A stretch of 38,165 nucleotides of DNA, taken from positions 1 to 38,165 of IMG/VR virus record IMGVR_UViG_3300000230_000014; one strand, 5' to 3'. Positions 1 through 8,343 of the stretch are shown piece by piece. The notes beneath the pieces are model-generated. The model was not told the origin of the DNA, ran no database searches, and saw only the letters and a list, made by a program, of their open reading frames with translations. Source of the DNA: a virus. Numbering within the stretch: position 1 is the stretch's first letter; every line of letters begins with the position of its first letter. The translations under genes and the position numbers were made by a program.

Positions 1-157
1 CTTTCCAAAGCAAATATTTTTCAATTGCATCTCTAAGTAACATAAATTTATTTGTTATTGATTTAAGAGCCTCCTTTATTGAGAATTCTTGGATTGTTTT
101 CCGAGAACAACACTTTAAACTCCCACATGTAGAACGAAAGAAGGCTTGATCTTTCAT
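1..157 (-). CDS. Partial ORF cut by the left edge (possible recombinase N-terminus)
   Basis: An open frame runs leftward from an ATG at 155-157 to the window edge without a stop (52 codons). A second in-frame ATG at 41-43 begins a stretch MLLRDAIEKYLLWK. That short stretch resembles the first helix of the SAM-like N-terminal domain of phage integrases, but 14 residues are too few to assign a family. The upstream part contains a Cys-rich bit (TCGSLKCCSRK) and may be leader rather than protein. A weak AGCAGG lies upstream of the first ATG. An integrase here would fit the otherwise missing recombinase of the phage. The remainder of the gene outside the window would decide it. Confidence 0.3.
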   Translation of the reverse strand, partial: MKDQAFFRSTCGSLKCCSRKTIQEFSIKEALKSITNKFMLLRDAIEKYLLWK

Positions 158-338
158 CAATGCCTGCTGTGGGCTATCCCTGACATGGGACAGAGGCCAA
201 TGTTAATAATGATTTTTTGTGCCATCCTACTTCCCTGCTTTGGCACAAGCACGAGATATGTAGGTTTTCTTAGTATACTCCCACATTATAAAAATGCAAA
301 TACTATCATTTAAAGGACATTGTGGATAAACTCCCACA
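119..338. repeat. Three direct copies of ACTCCCACA in the leader of the left-edge ORF
   Basis: The 9-mer ACTCCCACA occurs at 119-127, 277-285 and 330-338 in the same orientation. An 8-bp inverted repeat (TTGTGCCA at 217-224, TGGCACAA at 241-248, 16-nt loop) lies between the first two copies. The stretch between the left-edge frame and the gene at 402 shows no other coding frame. The repeats could be protein-binding sites, for example integrase arm sites, but that is only a guess from position. Confidence 0.4.
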
Positions 339-401
339 AAACAGAAAGAAATTAATATCAATCTACACTTATGCATTTTAGTATGCTAATACATACACAG
401 C

Positions 402-683
402 ATGGCAAAAAATGAATTCGAAATTGATCCTTTTGAAATGTTGCGTAAAAATGCACATATTTGGGAAGGAGAAAAAGCAACACTTTGGTATCACGAAAAA
501 CTTGATGGTTCTTTTACTTTGATTGTTTTATATAATTTTGAAAATAAAAAACGTCATCTATTTTTAGAAGTAAATAATTCAAAAAGAAAAATAGAATTTA
601 AAAACGAAGATATCTCTGATGAATTATACACTCATGTACTTATGGAAATTGAGGCATTCAAAGGTATCGCAAATTTAAGCTGA
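402..683 (+). CDS. Hypothetical 93-aa protein
   Basis: A 93-residue hydrophilic protein rich in Lys, Glu, Asn and aromatic residues, with no signal peptide or membrane segment. It begins at the first ATG (MAKNEFEID), preceded by an A/T-rich leader with no Shine-Dalgarno sequence. I do not recognise the family. It is one of only two convincing plus-strand genes in the window. It converges on metK, and the two stop codons are only 11 bases apart, so any terminator between them must lie inside one of the genes. Confidence 0.6.
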   Translation: MAKNEFEIDPFEMLRKNAHIWEGEKATLWYHEKLDGSFTLIVLYNFENKKRHLFLEVNNSKRKIEFKNEDISDELYTHVLMEIEAFKGIANLS

Positions 684-694
684 TCAATCCCCTA

Positions 695-1630
695 TTATCT
701 CCACTCAAAGTTTCGGCCAAAATGACCCCATGTGCATGTGTCTTTGAATTTTACTTTGTTTAGTTTTAAATATTCACGTAAACCTCGAGGGGTAAGATCA
801 TAACCTTCTATTTGTATTTCTTTGCCATCAATTATTGCCACCGCCATAACAGGATCAGCTTTTCCAATTGCATAAGCGAGTTTTGTTTGCACATTTTTAG
901 CATCATATTTTTCTAATAAATCAACTGCAATTCTGCGAGCTATATATGCACCTGACCTATCAACTTTTGTATAATCCTTACCAGAGAAAGATCCGCCACC
1001 AATTGTAACTTCGGGACCGTAATTATCTACAATCAGTTTTCTGCCAGAGAGACCAGTATCAGCATCAAAGCCTCCAAGTGTCCATTCGCCCGCAGGGTTT
1101 ATAAAATATTCATCTGATTCAATTTCTTTTTTGACAAAAGAAAAAAGTTCATCATTTTTTGTATTTTGAAAACTTGCAACTACAGCCACAACCTTTCCAT
1201 TATCGATAGTTACTTGTGTTTTACCATCAAATGGATACTGCTCGTATATTTTCATGCACAAGTTACGAGCCAGTTCATATTCCATTGGAAGCCTACTTTT
1301 TGTCTCTGACGTTGCATAACCTTTCATAATTCCTTGATCACCAGCACCTCCAGTATCTACTCCTCTGGCAATCTCAGGACTTTGGGTGGCAATGTGGGTT
1401 ATAACCTCGAAATTTTGCCCTACAATGGCTTTTACGAGGCTTTCTGTGTCCAATTTGGCACTACTCGTCACCTCGCCGTTTATTGTTATTAAATTGTGTC
1501 CACCCATAACCTCAATTGCTACACGACTCTCGGGATCATTTTCCAAGTAAGCATCAAGGATGCTGTCTGCGATAAAATCGCAAATTTTGTCCGGATGTTT
1601 CGGACTCACAAATTCTGCTGTCTTTTTCAT
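695..1630 (-). CDS. metK: S-adenosylmethionine synthetase, short form
   Basis: Makes S-adenosylmethionine from methionine and ATP. Family motifs are in order: HPDK (residues 12-15), GAGDQG (95-100), TGLSGRK (192-198), GGGSFSGKD (211-219), KVDRS (222-226) and a terminal GHFGR (302-306). At 311 residues it is about 70 shorter than the usual bacterial enzyme (about 380-390). The motifs at both ends are kept, so the shortening lies in internal segments. The normally conserved Gly before HPDK is Lys here. Expression is very probably controlled by the SAM-I riboswitch and terminator directly upstream. Start ATG at 1628-1630. The product would supply the three DNA methyltransferases in this window as well as general metabolism. 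Host or phage origin is unclear. Confidence 0.93.
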   Translation of the reverse strand: MKKTAEFVSPKHPDKICDFIADSILDAYLENDPESRVAIEVMGGHNLITINGEVTSSAKLDTESLVKAIVGQNFEVITHIATQSPEIARGVDTGGAGDQGIMKGYATSETKSRLPMEYELARNLCMKIYEQYPFDGKTQVTIDNGKVVAVVASFQNTKNDELFSFVKKEIESDEYFINPAGEWTLGGFDADTGLSGRKLIVDNYGPEVTIGGGSFSGKDYTKVDRSGAYIARRIAVDLLEKYDAKNVQTKLAYAIGKADPVMAVAIIDGKEIQIEGYDLTPRGLREYLKLNKVKFKDTCTWGHFGRNFEWR

Positions 1631-1635
1631 ATTAT

Positions 1636-1662
1636 AAATAAAAATTCCTCATAAAAGAGGAA
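1636..1662 (-). terminator. Leader terminator hairpin of the metK riboswitch
   Basis: On the minus strand TTCCTC (1662-1657), loop TTTTAT, GAGGAA (1650-1645), then TTTTTATTT running almost into the metK start codon. This is the layout of the expression platform of a transcription-terminating SAM-I riboswitch. GAGGAA could also serve as a distant ribosome-binding site, so translational control is possible as well. A TCCTC at 1674-1670 (minus) could compete for GAGGA as an antiterminator. Confidence 0.7.
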
Positions 1663-1676
1663 AAGATATAGAGGAC

Positions 1677-1783
1677 TAATTCTTATCTTTCCCATCATTG
1701 GGTTGGAGTTAGCACCTTCTTATTTCTAAGGGTTGCCGGTGGGTCATTGAGCCAGTACTCTCGCCACACTCTTGATAACAACT
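1677..1783 (-). ncRNA. SAM-I (S-box) riboswitch
   Basis: On the minus strand the conserved S-box blocks appear in order: TTATCAAGAG (P1 5' side and start of the core), GGCGAGAG, CTGGC, AATGACCC, CCGGCAACC, AAGGTGCTAACTCC, and GATAAG closing P1 at the 3' side. The class binds S-adenosylmethionine and usually shuts off methionine and SAM genes when SAM is plentiful. It sits directly before the metK terminator hairpin and start codon and just after a good promoter, so the aptamer would lie at the very 5' end of the metK transcript. Confidence 0.93.
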
Positions 1784-1799
1784 ATTAAGTTGTAAATTT

Positions 1800-1808
1800 A
1801 TTATAGCA
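1800..1808 (-). promoter_or_regulatory. Extended -10 promoter for the metK transcript
   Basis: On the minus strand TGCTATAAT is an extended -10 element (TGN followed by a perfect TATAAT at 1805-1800). The expected start, around 1793, is just before the riboswitch P1 stem. No convincing -35 box is visible, as is usual for extended -10 promoters. It overlaps the space after the stop codon of the small acidic gene, so metK can be transcribed independently of the defence operon. Confidence 0.6.
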
Positions 1809-1811
1809 CAA

Positions 1812-1967
1812 TCACAAAAGATCAACCAGTTCGGTTGCATCATCTTCGTCGAGACCTTCCTCATCCATAAGTTCTTTTACTCTTTCAGCATGTTCAATAT
1901 CCAAGCCCTGATTTTGAGCAATTTCTGCAATCTCTATTATTTCTTCAGGATCCTTATCTTCTAGCAT
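1812..1967 (-). CDS. Small acidic protein, 51 aa
   Basis: Reads MLEDKDPEEIIEIAEIAQNQ and ends at TGA (1812-1814). The protein is strongly acidic and should be helical, with a heptad-like spacing of Ile and Leu. It begins 5 bases after the stop of the zinc-ribbon gene, behind an AATTTAT leader like that of its neighbours, so it is probably the last gene of the defence operon. I do not recognise a family. Small acidic proteins may be regulators, DNA mimics or partners of a neighbouring enzyme, but nothing here tells which. Confidence 0.55.
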   Translation of the reverse strand: MLEDKDPEEIIEIAEIAQNQGLDIEHAERVKELMDEEGLDEDDATELVDLL

Positions 1968-1972
1968 ATAAA

Positions 1973-2200
1973 TTAATCTTCACTATAAACTAATGAAGAA
2001 ATGGGTTTTTCTGATTCTTTTCTACAAAGTAAAGCGGTATCTCTTTTATTACATTCCGGACAAAATGGCTGAAATCTTTCATGCCAATCATTATCATTTG
2101 AAAACACAGAAAACTCTAGTTGACATGCTCTACATTTAAAAAAATATGCAAATGAAAGCATTCCTGATGATGTAGTTTTTGATTTAATTATTTTTATCAT
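1973..2200 (-). CDS. Small zinc-ribbon protein, 75 aa
   Basis: Carries two knuckles, CRAC near residue 23 and CPEC near residue 47, with a further Cys near residue 59. This spacing is typical of a four-Cys zinc ribbon. The N-terminus is basic (MIKIIKSK). The start overlaps the end of the preceding gene by 17 bases, so translation is probably coupled. The function is unknown; DNA, RNA or protein binding are all possible. It lies in the unassigned tail of the defence operon. Confidence 0.65.
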   Translation of the reverse strand: MIKIIKSKTTSSGMLSFAYFFKCRACQLEFSVFSNDNDWHERFQPFCPECNKRDTALLCRKESEKPISSLVYSED

Positions 2201-2642
2201 ATTGATTTTTCATTCCAGAAACCACATTAATAAAAACACCTCTAACAGAACTATCAATTCTTAATTTAGTATTTTGTGAGTGATACCAAAAGCAATTATA
2301 TTTTTCATCAATTTCAAGTTGAATGTCTTTCCTAACATAGACATAATTTCCCATACCACCAGAATAGTTAATAAAAAGATTTGCATTTTGATTAATATAG
2401 TCTGATGTCTTATCGTAAGATTCTTTGTCTATGGACTCATTAGTCTCATAAGTAGTTAGATCATCATTATCACCTAGTACATACATTATAATTCCACCCT
2501 CGTTACCCATAGCTCCTATGGGAGAAATTTCACAATAAATCACTTGCTCAAAATTAATTGAATTTAAATTCTCAGCTGTAATGATTACGCTTTCTGGAAA
2601 TACTATCGGTTTTTCTAATGTTCCTCTATATACTGTTATCAT
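2184..2642 (-). CDS. Hypothetical 152-aa protein in the defence operon
   Basis: A 152-residue soluble protein with alternating hydrophobic residues that suggests a beta-rich fold. Recognisable pieces are VYRGTLEKPIVFPES near the N-terminus, a Gly-rich stretch (YSGGMGNYVYV) near residue 95 and an aromatic patch (CFWYHSQ) near residue 117. No signal peptide or membrane segment. I do not recognise the family. It starts 4 bases after the PD-(D/E)XK gene stops and overlaps the zinc-ribbon gene, so the three are probably co-translated. Confidence 0.6.
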   Translation of the reverse strand: MITVYRGTLEKPIVFPESVIITAENLNSINFEQVIYCEISPIGAMGNEGGIIMYVLGDNDDLTTYETNESIDKESYDKTSDYINQNANLFINYSGGMGNYVYVRKDIQLEIDEKYNCFWYHSQNTKLRIDSSVRGVFINVVSGMKNQYDKNN

Positions 2643-2646
2643 AAAA

Positions 2647-3393
2647 TTATTTTAACATTTTTCGTGATTCAAAGTAAGCACAATAATCACAAGCACGGCC
2701 AGATTCTGGAATATCTCCATCGAGACAATTTTTAATTTCTTGAAGAATTCCACCAACCCATGAATCATCACCAGTGTATGGTAAAAGATCAATATCAAAT
2801 TCAAGTTTTCCATCAAACGCTTCACGATCAGCTTTTCCGTTGCAATAAACAAAGTAACCAGTACTTGACACTTTAAAACCTAGCTTGCGTAATAACCACT
2901 GGTACATTTCCATTTGACGTTTGTATCCGATCTGCCAGTCTGCATCCAAACTTACCTTTGACGGTTTACTAGTTGCCTTGTAATCAACAACAGTAATCTC
3001 CCCTTCCCTATTGACCCACAAGTCGTCTACGGCGCCCGTCATGATGAAATTAGTCGGCTCGTGGTGATATTGTATTCCTTTGAAATTCTCTCTCCATTCA
3101 CCCATTTTTTCGTGTGCAAACGGGACCATGTCCAGACCATAGGCTTTCATAAGTGGGTGTGTGGTTTTCCCCTCTCTATGTATGTCGAATTCTTTTTTTA
3201 AGAGGGCATCTACGGCTGAGTTTAAGGCAAATGGAAAGCCCGGAGGTTGTGCTACCCCAAGCCTACGATCCATATAAAAACATTTCGGGCAATTCATGTA
3301 GTTCTCAATTTTTGATCGAGATAATTTAAAAGGCTCCGTACTTTCCGGATCGTAGATATTGCGTGTTCTGTTGGCATTGTAATATTCTGACAT
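2647..3393 (-). CDS. PD-(D/E)XK nuclease-family protein, Cas4/RecB-like
   Basis: Shows the Cas4/AddB-type layout: LSRSKIENYMNCPKCFY (Cys35 and Cys38), then GAVDDLW and VVDYKAT giving the catalytic D123/D124 and D137-x-K139, then QIGYKRQMEMYQW (the QxxxY-type motif), and a C-terminal pair Cys235/Cys238. Four such cysteines in related proteins hold an Fe-S cluster. The expected activity is single-strand exonuclease or end processing. It follows the SLATT gene by 4 bases and is in the defence operon, so it may act as an additional effector or in repair of cut DNA. Similar proteins are also common as stand-alone genes in CPR genomes, so a defence role is inferred from position only. Confidence 0.75.
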   Translation of the reverse strand: MSEYYNANRTRNIYDPESTEPFKLSRSKIENYMNCPKCFYMDRRLGVAQPPGFPFALNSAVDALLKKEFDIHREGKTTHPLMKAYGLDMVPFAHEKMGEWRENFKGIQYHHEPTNFIMTGAVDDLWVNREGEITVVDYKATSKPSKVSLDADWQIGYKRQMEMYQWLLRKLGFKVSSTGYFVYCNGKADREAFDGKLEFDIDLLPYTGDDSWVGGILQEIKNCLDGDIPESGRACDYCAYFESRKMLK

Positions 3394-3397
3394 AAAA

Positions 3398-3952
3398 TTA
3401 TTCAGTGTGATTTAACCATAGGTCTTTTGGTAAAAATTTATTTATTTCATCATCAGAAAAAGTATATTCCTCATTTTTTTTCAAAGCCACGGAGGCTTTA
3501 TCATATGCTTTACTACTAGTTGGTAAAGCATTTTTATAAATAAGATCTAAATCACACAGCAACTGATCGCGCCTGTTTACGATGTGTTCTTCAGAAATTT
3601 TTTCATTCATAATATCGGCAATAAGACAGGTGTATTTTTCACGAACTTGCCATAGTTGATGTGCTGTCTGTTTGTATTTAAATGCTTTTTCTTCAGGGTT
3701 AAAACTCATTTGGAAAATAGCCAAGGCTAAAGCGAGAAATGTAAAAATAGAACCTAGGATCAGGAGACATTGACTGTTTGATATCATAGAACTAAACAAG
3801 CCAGTTGAACCAAAACTAAGTATCACTAGATTCGCAATTTTCAATCGGCGTGTATAGCTTTCTTGCATCTCGAACTCTTTCTCATAAGTTTTATGAGAGT
3901 AGACCACTCGCCCGAAAGATTCACGGATAATTTGTAAATTTATTTTATTCAT
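3398..3952 (-). CDS. SLATT-domain two-transmembrane effector (CBASS)
   Basis: A 184-residue protein with two adjacent hydrophobic segments (about residues 40-60 and 63-85), a basic amphipathic N-terminus, then a helical cytoplasmic part with KQTAHQLWQVREKYTCL, RRDQLLCDLDLIYKNALP and a C-terminal EEYTFSDDEINKFLP. This matches the SLATT domain, described as a pore-forming effector in nucleotide-signalling conflict systems. Lying 9 bases behind the CD-NTase gene, it is the probable effector: a cyclic nucleotide made by the enzyme would trigger membrane permeabilisation and stop phage spread. The family call is confident; the activation mechanism is inferred. Confidence 0.85.
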   Translation of the reverse strand: MNKINLQIIRESFGRVVYSHKTYEKEFEMQESYTRRLKIANLVILSFGSTGLFSSMISNSQCLLILGSIFTFLALALAIFQMSFNPEEKAFKYKQTAHQLWQVREKYTCLIADIMNEKISEEHIVNRRDQLLCDLDLIYKNALPTSSKAYDKASVALKKNEEYTFSDDEINKFLPKDLWLNHTE

Positions 3953-3961
3953 AAATTAATT

Positions 3962-5269
3962 TTAATAATTGTTTCCTATTGGAACTAATATACGACCCAA
4001 CCCTACGCACTTGTTGTCTTTTATAATGTAGCATTCAACATAATGTTCTCCATAGTAAAGCGTACTTTCTTCTCGAGTCTCATGCCCTAAGTCGTCATGT
4101 ATCTCTCCTCGTAGGGCGTTTGCTCTTTGGGCTTCATCTCCAAAGTTTCTAATTTTCCATTTCATATCATAAGGTTGTGGTACGTTGTGTGTGGCTCTAA
4201 ATAACAGTTTTTTCTTTTTTTGGATCGGAAGTTTTCGTCTTAGGAAATTAATTAGTGTACTATCTCGAAATCCGTCCTGTTTTGTAATATCGGCATCAAG
4301 AGAAACACTGTATGATGGATCTATCTTAAACGGTACCCCATGTTTCTGCTCAAGATATTCCTCTGTTGTTGAAGGATACTGCTCATGTAGTTTGGTTAAT
4401 TTACTGTACTCATCTTCCACTGTATTTTCACTGGTAACTACCTTCACTGTTGTCTTTGGGAAATCGTCGCCAAATATTTTTTTCCATTCGCCTGCAGCTT
4501 CCTCAAATTTACTGTTTGTTTCAAAATCCAGCGCTTTTTGAGCTCGATTTAGAGCGGTACTAATATGACTACACAAACCTTGATCTGAAGTAATAATCAA
4601 GAAATGTTGAAAGAAATTTACAAAAAGTTGTGCTAATCCAATATATTGAGTATTGCTTTGCAGGAAAGATAGTACTGCTCTTTCAATTTGATACGTACGC
4701 AGTTTAGCCGTATTATTGTCTGACCATTTTTTAAGAGATCTTATGAGAAATCTTGTAGTGCCTGTGTTGGTTTCAGATTCTTCGATTTCTTCAATTTCAG
4801 CTCGATAATCTTGATAGTGCCATCTTCCACCATTTTCAGAATCAGGAATAACAAAACTCCCATCTTCTCGTTCCCATGCAGGAACTACTTCTACATCGTG
4901 TTTTGTATCTGCAAATTCTAATTTTACGATTTTTCCAAATGCACTTATCGGAGTATTTGGGTATCTTTCCTCTAAGATTTTTTTTACGTCTTGCAAAACT
5001 TGTGACTGTTTATTTGAAGTATTATCATCATACTGAGCAAACTTTTCCGGTGGCATGATAAAAATAACATCAATATCGCGTGCGGGACGAATCATAGTAC
5101 GTTTACCATAAGAGCCGATTAGGAGTTTTGTGCTACCGGAATATGTCGTGCTTGGGTAGTAATAGTCGTGCAATTTTGAACAGACGCCAGTATATTTTGT
5201 CTTAGCATCCTCCTTTTGGGCGGATGTTAGTTTTATATTTTCATAAAATTTTTCAAACTCTTTTTCCAT
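3962..5269 (-). CDS. CD-NTase (SMODS) with C-terminal AGS-C sensor domain
   Basis: Nucleotidyltransferase of the cGAS/DncV-like family that makes cyclic or linear oligonucleotide second messengers on infection. The active site is intact: GSYGKRT (G52-S53), metal-binding D65 and D67 in ARDIDVIF, and a third acidic residue D125 in HDVEVVPAW. The C-terminal about 90 residues (MKWKIRNFGDEAQ, LRGEI, HYVECYI) fit the AGS-C putative sensor domain found behind SMODS enzymes. Length (435 aa) is normal for this architecture. It starts 5 bases after hsdR and is followed by the SLATT gene, which makes a minimal two-gene CBASS-like unit with no Cap2/Cap3 or HORMA/TRIP13 partners. The nucleotide product cannot be read from the sequence. 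Confidence 0.88.
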   Translation of the reverse strand: MEKEFEKFYENIKLTSAQKEDAKTKYTGVCSKLHDYYYPSTTYSGSTKLLIGSYGKRTMIRPARDIDVIFIMPPEKFAQYDDNTSNKQSQVLQDVKKILEERYPNTPISAFGKIVKLEFADTKHDVEVVPAWEREDGSFVIPDSENGGRWHYQDYRAEIEEIEESETNTGTTRFLIRSLKKWSDNNTAKLRTYQIERAVLSFLQSNTQYIGLAQLFVNFFQHFLIITSDQGLCSHISTALNRAQKALDFETNSKFEEAAGEWKKIFGDDFPKTTVKVVTSENTVEDEYSKLTKLHEQYPSTTEEYLEQKHGVPFKIDPSYSVSLDADITKQDGFRDSTLINFLRRKLPIQKKKKLLFRATHNVPQPYDMKWKIRNFGDEAQRANALRGEIHDDLGHETREESTLYYGEHYVECYIIKDNKCVGLGRILVPIGNNY

Positions 5270-5274
5270 ATATT

Positions 5275-8200
5275 TTATTTTTGCTCTGGGAAGTTGCCGC
5301 CAGAGATATCGAAGAATCTCTCGAAGAAATTCGTAAGTTTATCAATTACACTTTCACGTTTCTTAGTGCGCTCTCCTGTTGGCGAGAAACGAGACACTGG
5401 TGGCAAAACCTTTGAGATTGCAGTGCCAGCCGCCGGTACCCTGCCATCACGGAATGAGCTCTTTACAAATTGATACGTTGCATCACGATCCAGTTTTTCA
5501 GTAGCAATAATTTCTTCAAGTTCTTCGATCTTCTTCTGATCAACGAATTTACGCCAATCTTCATCAACTACAGAGTGCATATCGAGTGATGTAATAAACT
5601 GATTGATGAGATCCTTTTTATTACGCAACTCGACGCTTGAATCAATCGCCTTATTGATATCGAGCAGAATTTCTCGGTTTTGAGTGTGATCCTCGTGGTA
5701 TTGCTTGATTAGTGCTAGGACATAGTCGATATTTATTTCAATCTGCTTGATCAATTCCATTTCAAACACTACGTCATCGTTAACATTCTCTTTCTCTTCC
5801 TCTACGCTCTTGCGGAATTCATTGTAGAGGTCGATATACATACTGTGGTAATCCTGTACATCACGCTCAGTCAAAATTCCATTGCCAGCAAATTCATCGA
5901 ACGTAGTGAGAATGTTGCGGACACGCAGAACCGCACCATAAAGTTTGATGAATTCTTTTTGATTTGTTTCGCCTATGATGCGCTCACCAATAGGAAACTT
6001 TTCTAAAAGCTCTTTTACTAAACTCGCATAGCCGCGCACTTCCTTCTTATCGTCCTTGTAGCCGTTATAGTATTCATCGTAAGACTTCAACAGCACAATG
6101 CCTCCGGCTTCCTTATCTCCAAAGAGTGCAATGGATTCGTTCGTGGCCTTTTCCAAGTTGCGGAAACAGATGATGTTTCCGAAAGTCTTTACGCTGTTCA
6201 GGATACGATTCGTGCGCGAGAACGCTTGCAACAATCCGTGTAAGCGGAGATTTTTGTCTACCCACAGTGTATTGAGTGTAGTTGCATCAAAGCCGGTCAG
6301 AAACATATTGACCACGATAAGTAAGTCGATTTCTCGATCTTTTACTCTCTGACTGACGTCCTTATAATAGTTTTGGAATTTGTCTGAAGACGTATCGTAT
6401 GAGGTTCCAAACATTCCGTTGTAATCAACGATAGCTTTTTCAAGAAAATCTCGCGAGCTTACATCGAGACCGCTTGTATCTTCTAAATTCTCATCAATCA
6501 TTCCGTCAGCGTCCTCATCATTTACCCCGAAACTGAAAATTGTTGCGACTTTTAATCTCTTATCGCTCGGAGCATCCGCAAGTTGCTTTTTAAATTCTGC
6601 ATAGTATTTTTTAGCGGCATCAATAGACGAAACTGCAAAAATTGAATTGAATCCCGACAGTCGTCGGTCTTTCACCTTGTAGTAACTATTACGTTTGGTC
6701 TTTTGATCAAAATGCTCCCGAATATAAGCCACGATTTTTGTCATGCGCTCCGGTGCCATTAAGATCGCCTCACGATCAATGTCGCTCACCTTTTTGTCTT
6801 CGATGTCCTCTGATTCACGGACAGTAGAAACATAATCAACTTTAAACGGCAACACGTTTTTGTCAGCGATCGCATCAACTATGGTATAGGTGTGTAGCTT
6901 ATCGCCAAAGGCTTGCTCTGTAGTTCGTAGATCCGGTCGGCCACCTGATGATGAATTCATTGCAAAAATCGGCGTGCCAGTAAAACCGAAGATATTGTAA
7001 TTCTTGAAAGTTTTCGTTATGGCGGCATGCATATCGCCAAATTGTGAGCGGTGGCATTCGTCAAAAATAATCACAACATGACCGTCAAAGATTTCATGAC
7101 CGTCGTTGCGACCAATAAAGCGGTCTAGTTTTTGAATGGTCGTGATAATGATACGAGCATTCGAGCTTTCAAGCTGTTTTTTGAGAAGCGATGTGCTGGT
7201 ATTGCTGTTGGCCGATCCTTTTTCAAACTTGTCATACTCGCGCATCGTTTGATAGTCCAAGTCCTTGCGATCAACGACAAACAACACTTTATTGACGTAT
7301 GGTAGTTTAGTTGCGAGCTGTGCAGTCTTGAAACTTGTCAGAGTTTTTCCTGATCCTGTTGTATGCCAAATATAACCACCGGCTTCCGGTGTACCGAGCT
7401 TTTTGTAGTTAGTGCTTATCTCGATGCGGCTCAAGATTCTTTCGGTCGCTACTATCTGATATGGTCGCATTACAAGTAAAAGGCGATCTGTAGTAAAGAC
7501 GCAATACTTCGTCAAGATATTCAAAACTGTATGCTTTGCAAAAAATGTTTTTCCGAAGTCCATAAGATCGGCAATCGGGCGATTTGTCGCATCTGCCCAC
7601 CAACTTGTGAATTCAAAACTGTTACTTGATCGCTTGCCTTTCTTTACAGCACCCTCATTTGCTTCTTTGATGTGCTGTGATCTTGTTGTATTGCTGTAGT
7701 ATTTTGTATGTGTTCCGTTTGAAATTACGAACAACTGGACGTATTCAAAGAGACCCGACGCAGCCCAGAAACTTTCTCGTTGATAACGATTAATTTGGTT
7801 GAAGGCCTCTTGGATAGCGACACCACGACGCTTGAGCTCGATATGAATGAGCGGCAATCCGTTTACGAGCACTGTTACATCGTATCGGTTGGCACGCTGT
7901 CCGTCTTCGGTGGCGTACTGATTGGTAACCTGTAAACTATTATTATGAATGTTCTTTTTATCTAAAAGAACTATGTTCCTTTTAAACTTTCCATCATCGC
8001 CATACAAGTTTTTTATTTCATCTTCTTGAATTGTCGCAGTTTTTTCTTCGATACTTTGGTTGGGATTTGCGATCTCACCTGTAAAGAAGCGATCCCATTC
8101 CGTATCACTGAAGGTATAGTCGTTTAGTTTTTCTATCTGTTTTTTCAGATTAAGAACCAGATCATTTTCTGACGTGATCGCAAGATACTCATATGCCTGA

Positions 8201-8343
8201 GTTTCCAGCTGCTTAATAAAAGCATTCTCAAGTTCTGCCTCGCTTTGATAGTTAGCGACTCTTTTGCTATCAGTAATATACTCAGCGACAACTGTGCTTT
8301 GTGTGCTTTCCGCAACTAAATTGTATTTGTTATTAGTTGACAT
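5275..8343 (-). CDS. hsdR: Type I restriction endonuclease subunit R
   Basis: Motor and nuclease subunit of a type I restriction-modification complex. The N-terminal nuclease domain shows D155 and E169-x-K171 in the string HIELKRR. The SF2 helicase core shows Walker A TTGSGKT (328-334), DECH (428-431) and TGTPIF further on, and the C-terminal third is helical, as expected for HsdM contact. At 1022 residues it is full length and appears intact. The ATG overlaps the hsdS stop by 11 bases, so the two are translationally coupled. The complex cuts DNA lacking methylation at the site read by HsdS. Confidence 0.95.
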   Translation of the reverse strand: MSTNNKYNLVAESTQSTVVAEYITDSKRVANYQSEAELENAFIKQLETQAYEYLAITSENDLVLNLKKQIEKLNDYTFSDTEWDRFFTGEIANPNQSIEEKTATIQEDEIKNLYGDDGKFKRNIVLLDKKNIHNNSLQVTNQYATEDGQRANRYDVTVLVNGLPLIHIELKRRGVAIQEAFNQINRYQRESFWAASGLFEYVQLFVISNGTHTKYYSNTTRSQHIKEANEGAVKKGKRSSNSFEFTSWWADATNRPIADLMDFGKTFFAKHTVLNILTKYCVFTTDRLLLVMRPYQIVATERILSRIEISTNYKKLGTPEAGGYIWHTTGSGKTLTSFKTAQLATKLPYVNKVLFVVDRKDLDYQTMREYDKFEKGSANSNTSTSLLKKQLESSNARIIITTIQKLDRFIGRNDGHEIFDGHVVIIFDECHRSQFGDMHAAITKTFKNYNIFGFTGTPIFAMNSSSGGRPDLRTTEQAFGDKLHTYTIVDAIADKNVLPFKVDYVSTVRESEDIEDKKVSDIDREAILMAPERMTKIVAYIREHFDQKTKRNSYYKVKDRRLSGFNSIFAVSSIDAAKKYYAEFKKQLADAPSDKRLKVATIFSFGVNDEDADGMIDENLEDTSGLDVSSRDFLEKAIVDYNGMFGTSYDTSSDKFQNYYKDVSQRVKDREIDLLIVVNMFLTGFDATTLNTLWVDKNLRLHGLLQAFSRTNRILNSVKTFGNIICFRNLEKATNESIALFGDKEAGGIVLLKSYDEYYNGYKDDKKEVRGYASLVKELLEKFPIGERIIGETNQKEFIKLYGAVLRVRNILTTFDEFAGNGILTERDVQDYHSMYIDLYNEFRKSVEEEKENVNDDVVFEMELIKQIEINIDYVLALIKQYHEDHTQNREILLDINKAIDSSVELRNKKDLINQFITSLDMHSVVDEDWRKFVDQKKIEELEEIIATEKLDRDATYQFVKSSFRDGRVPAAGTAISKVLPPVSRFSPTGERTKKRESVIDKLTNFFERFFDISGGNFPEQK

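Noticed and set aside
4185-4541. Plus-strand 118-codon frame opposite the CD-NTase
   Set aside because: Low-complexity Ser/Phe-rich antisense shadow of an intact, well-conserved gene.
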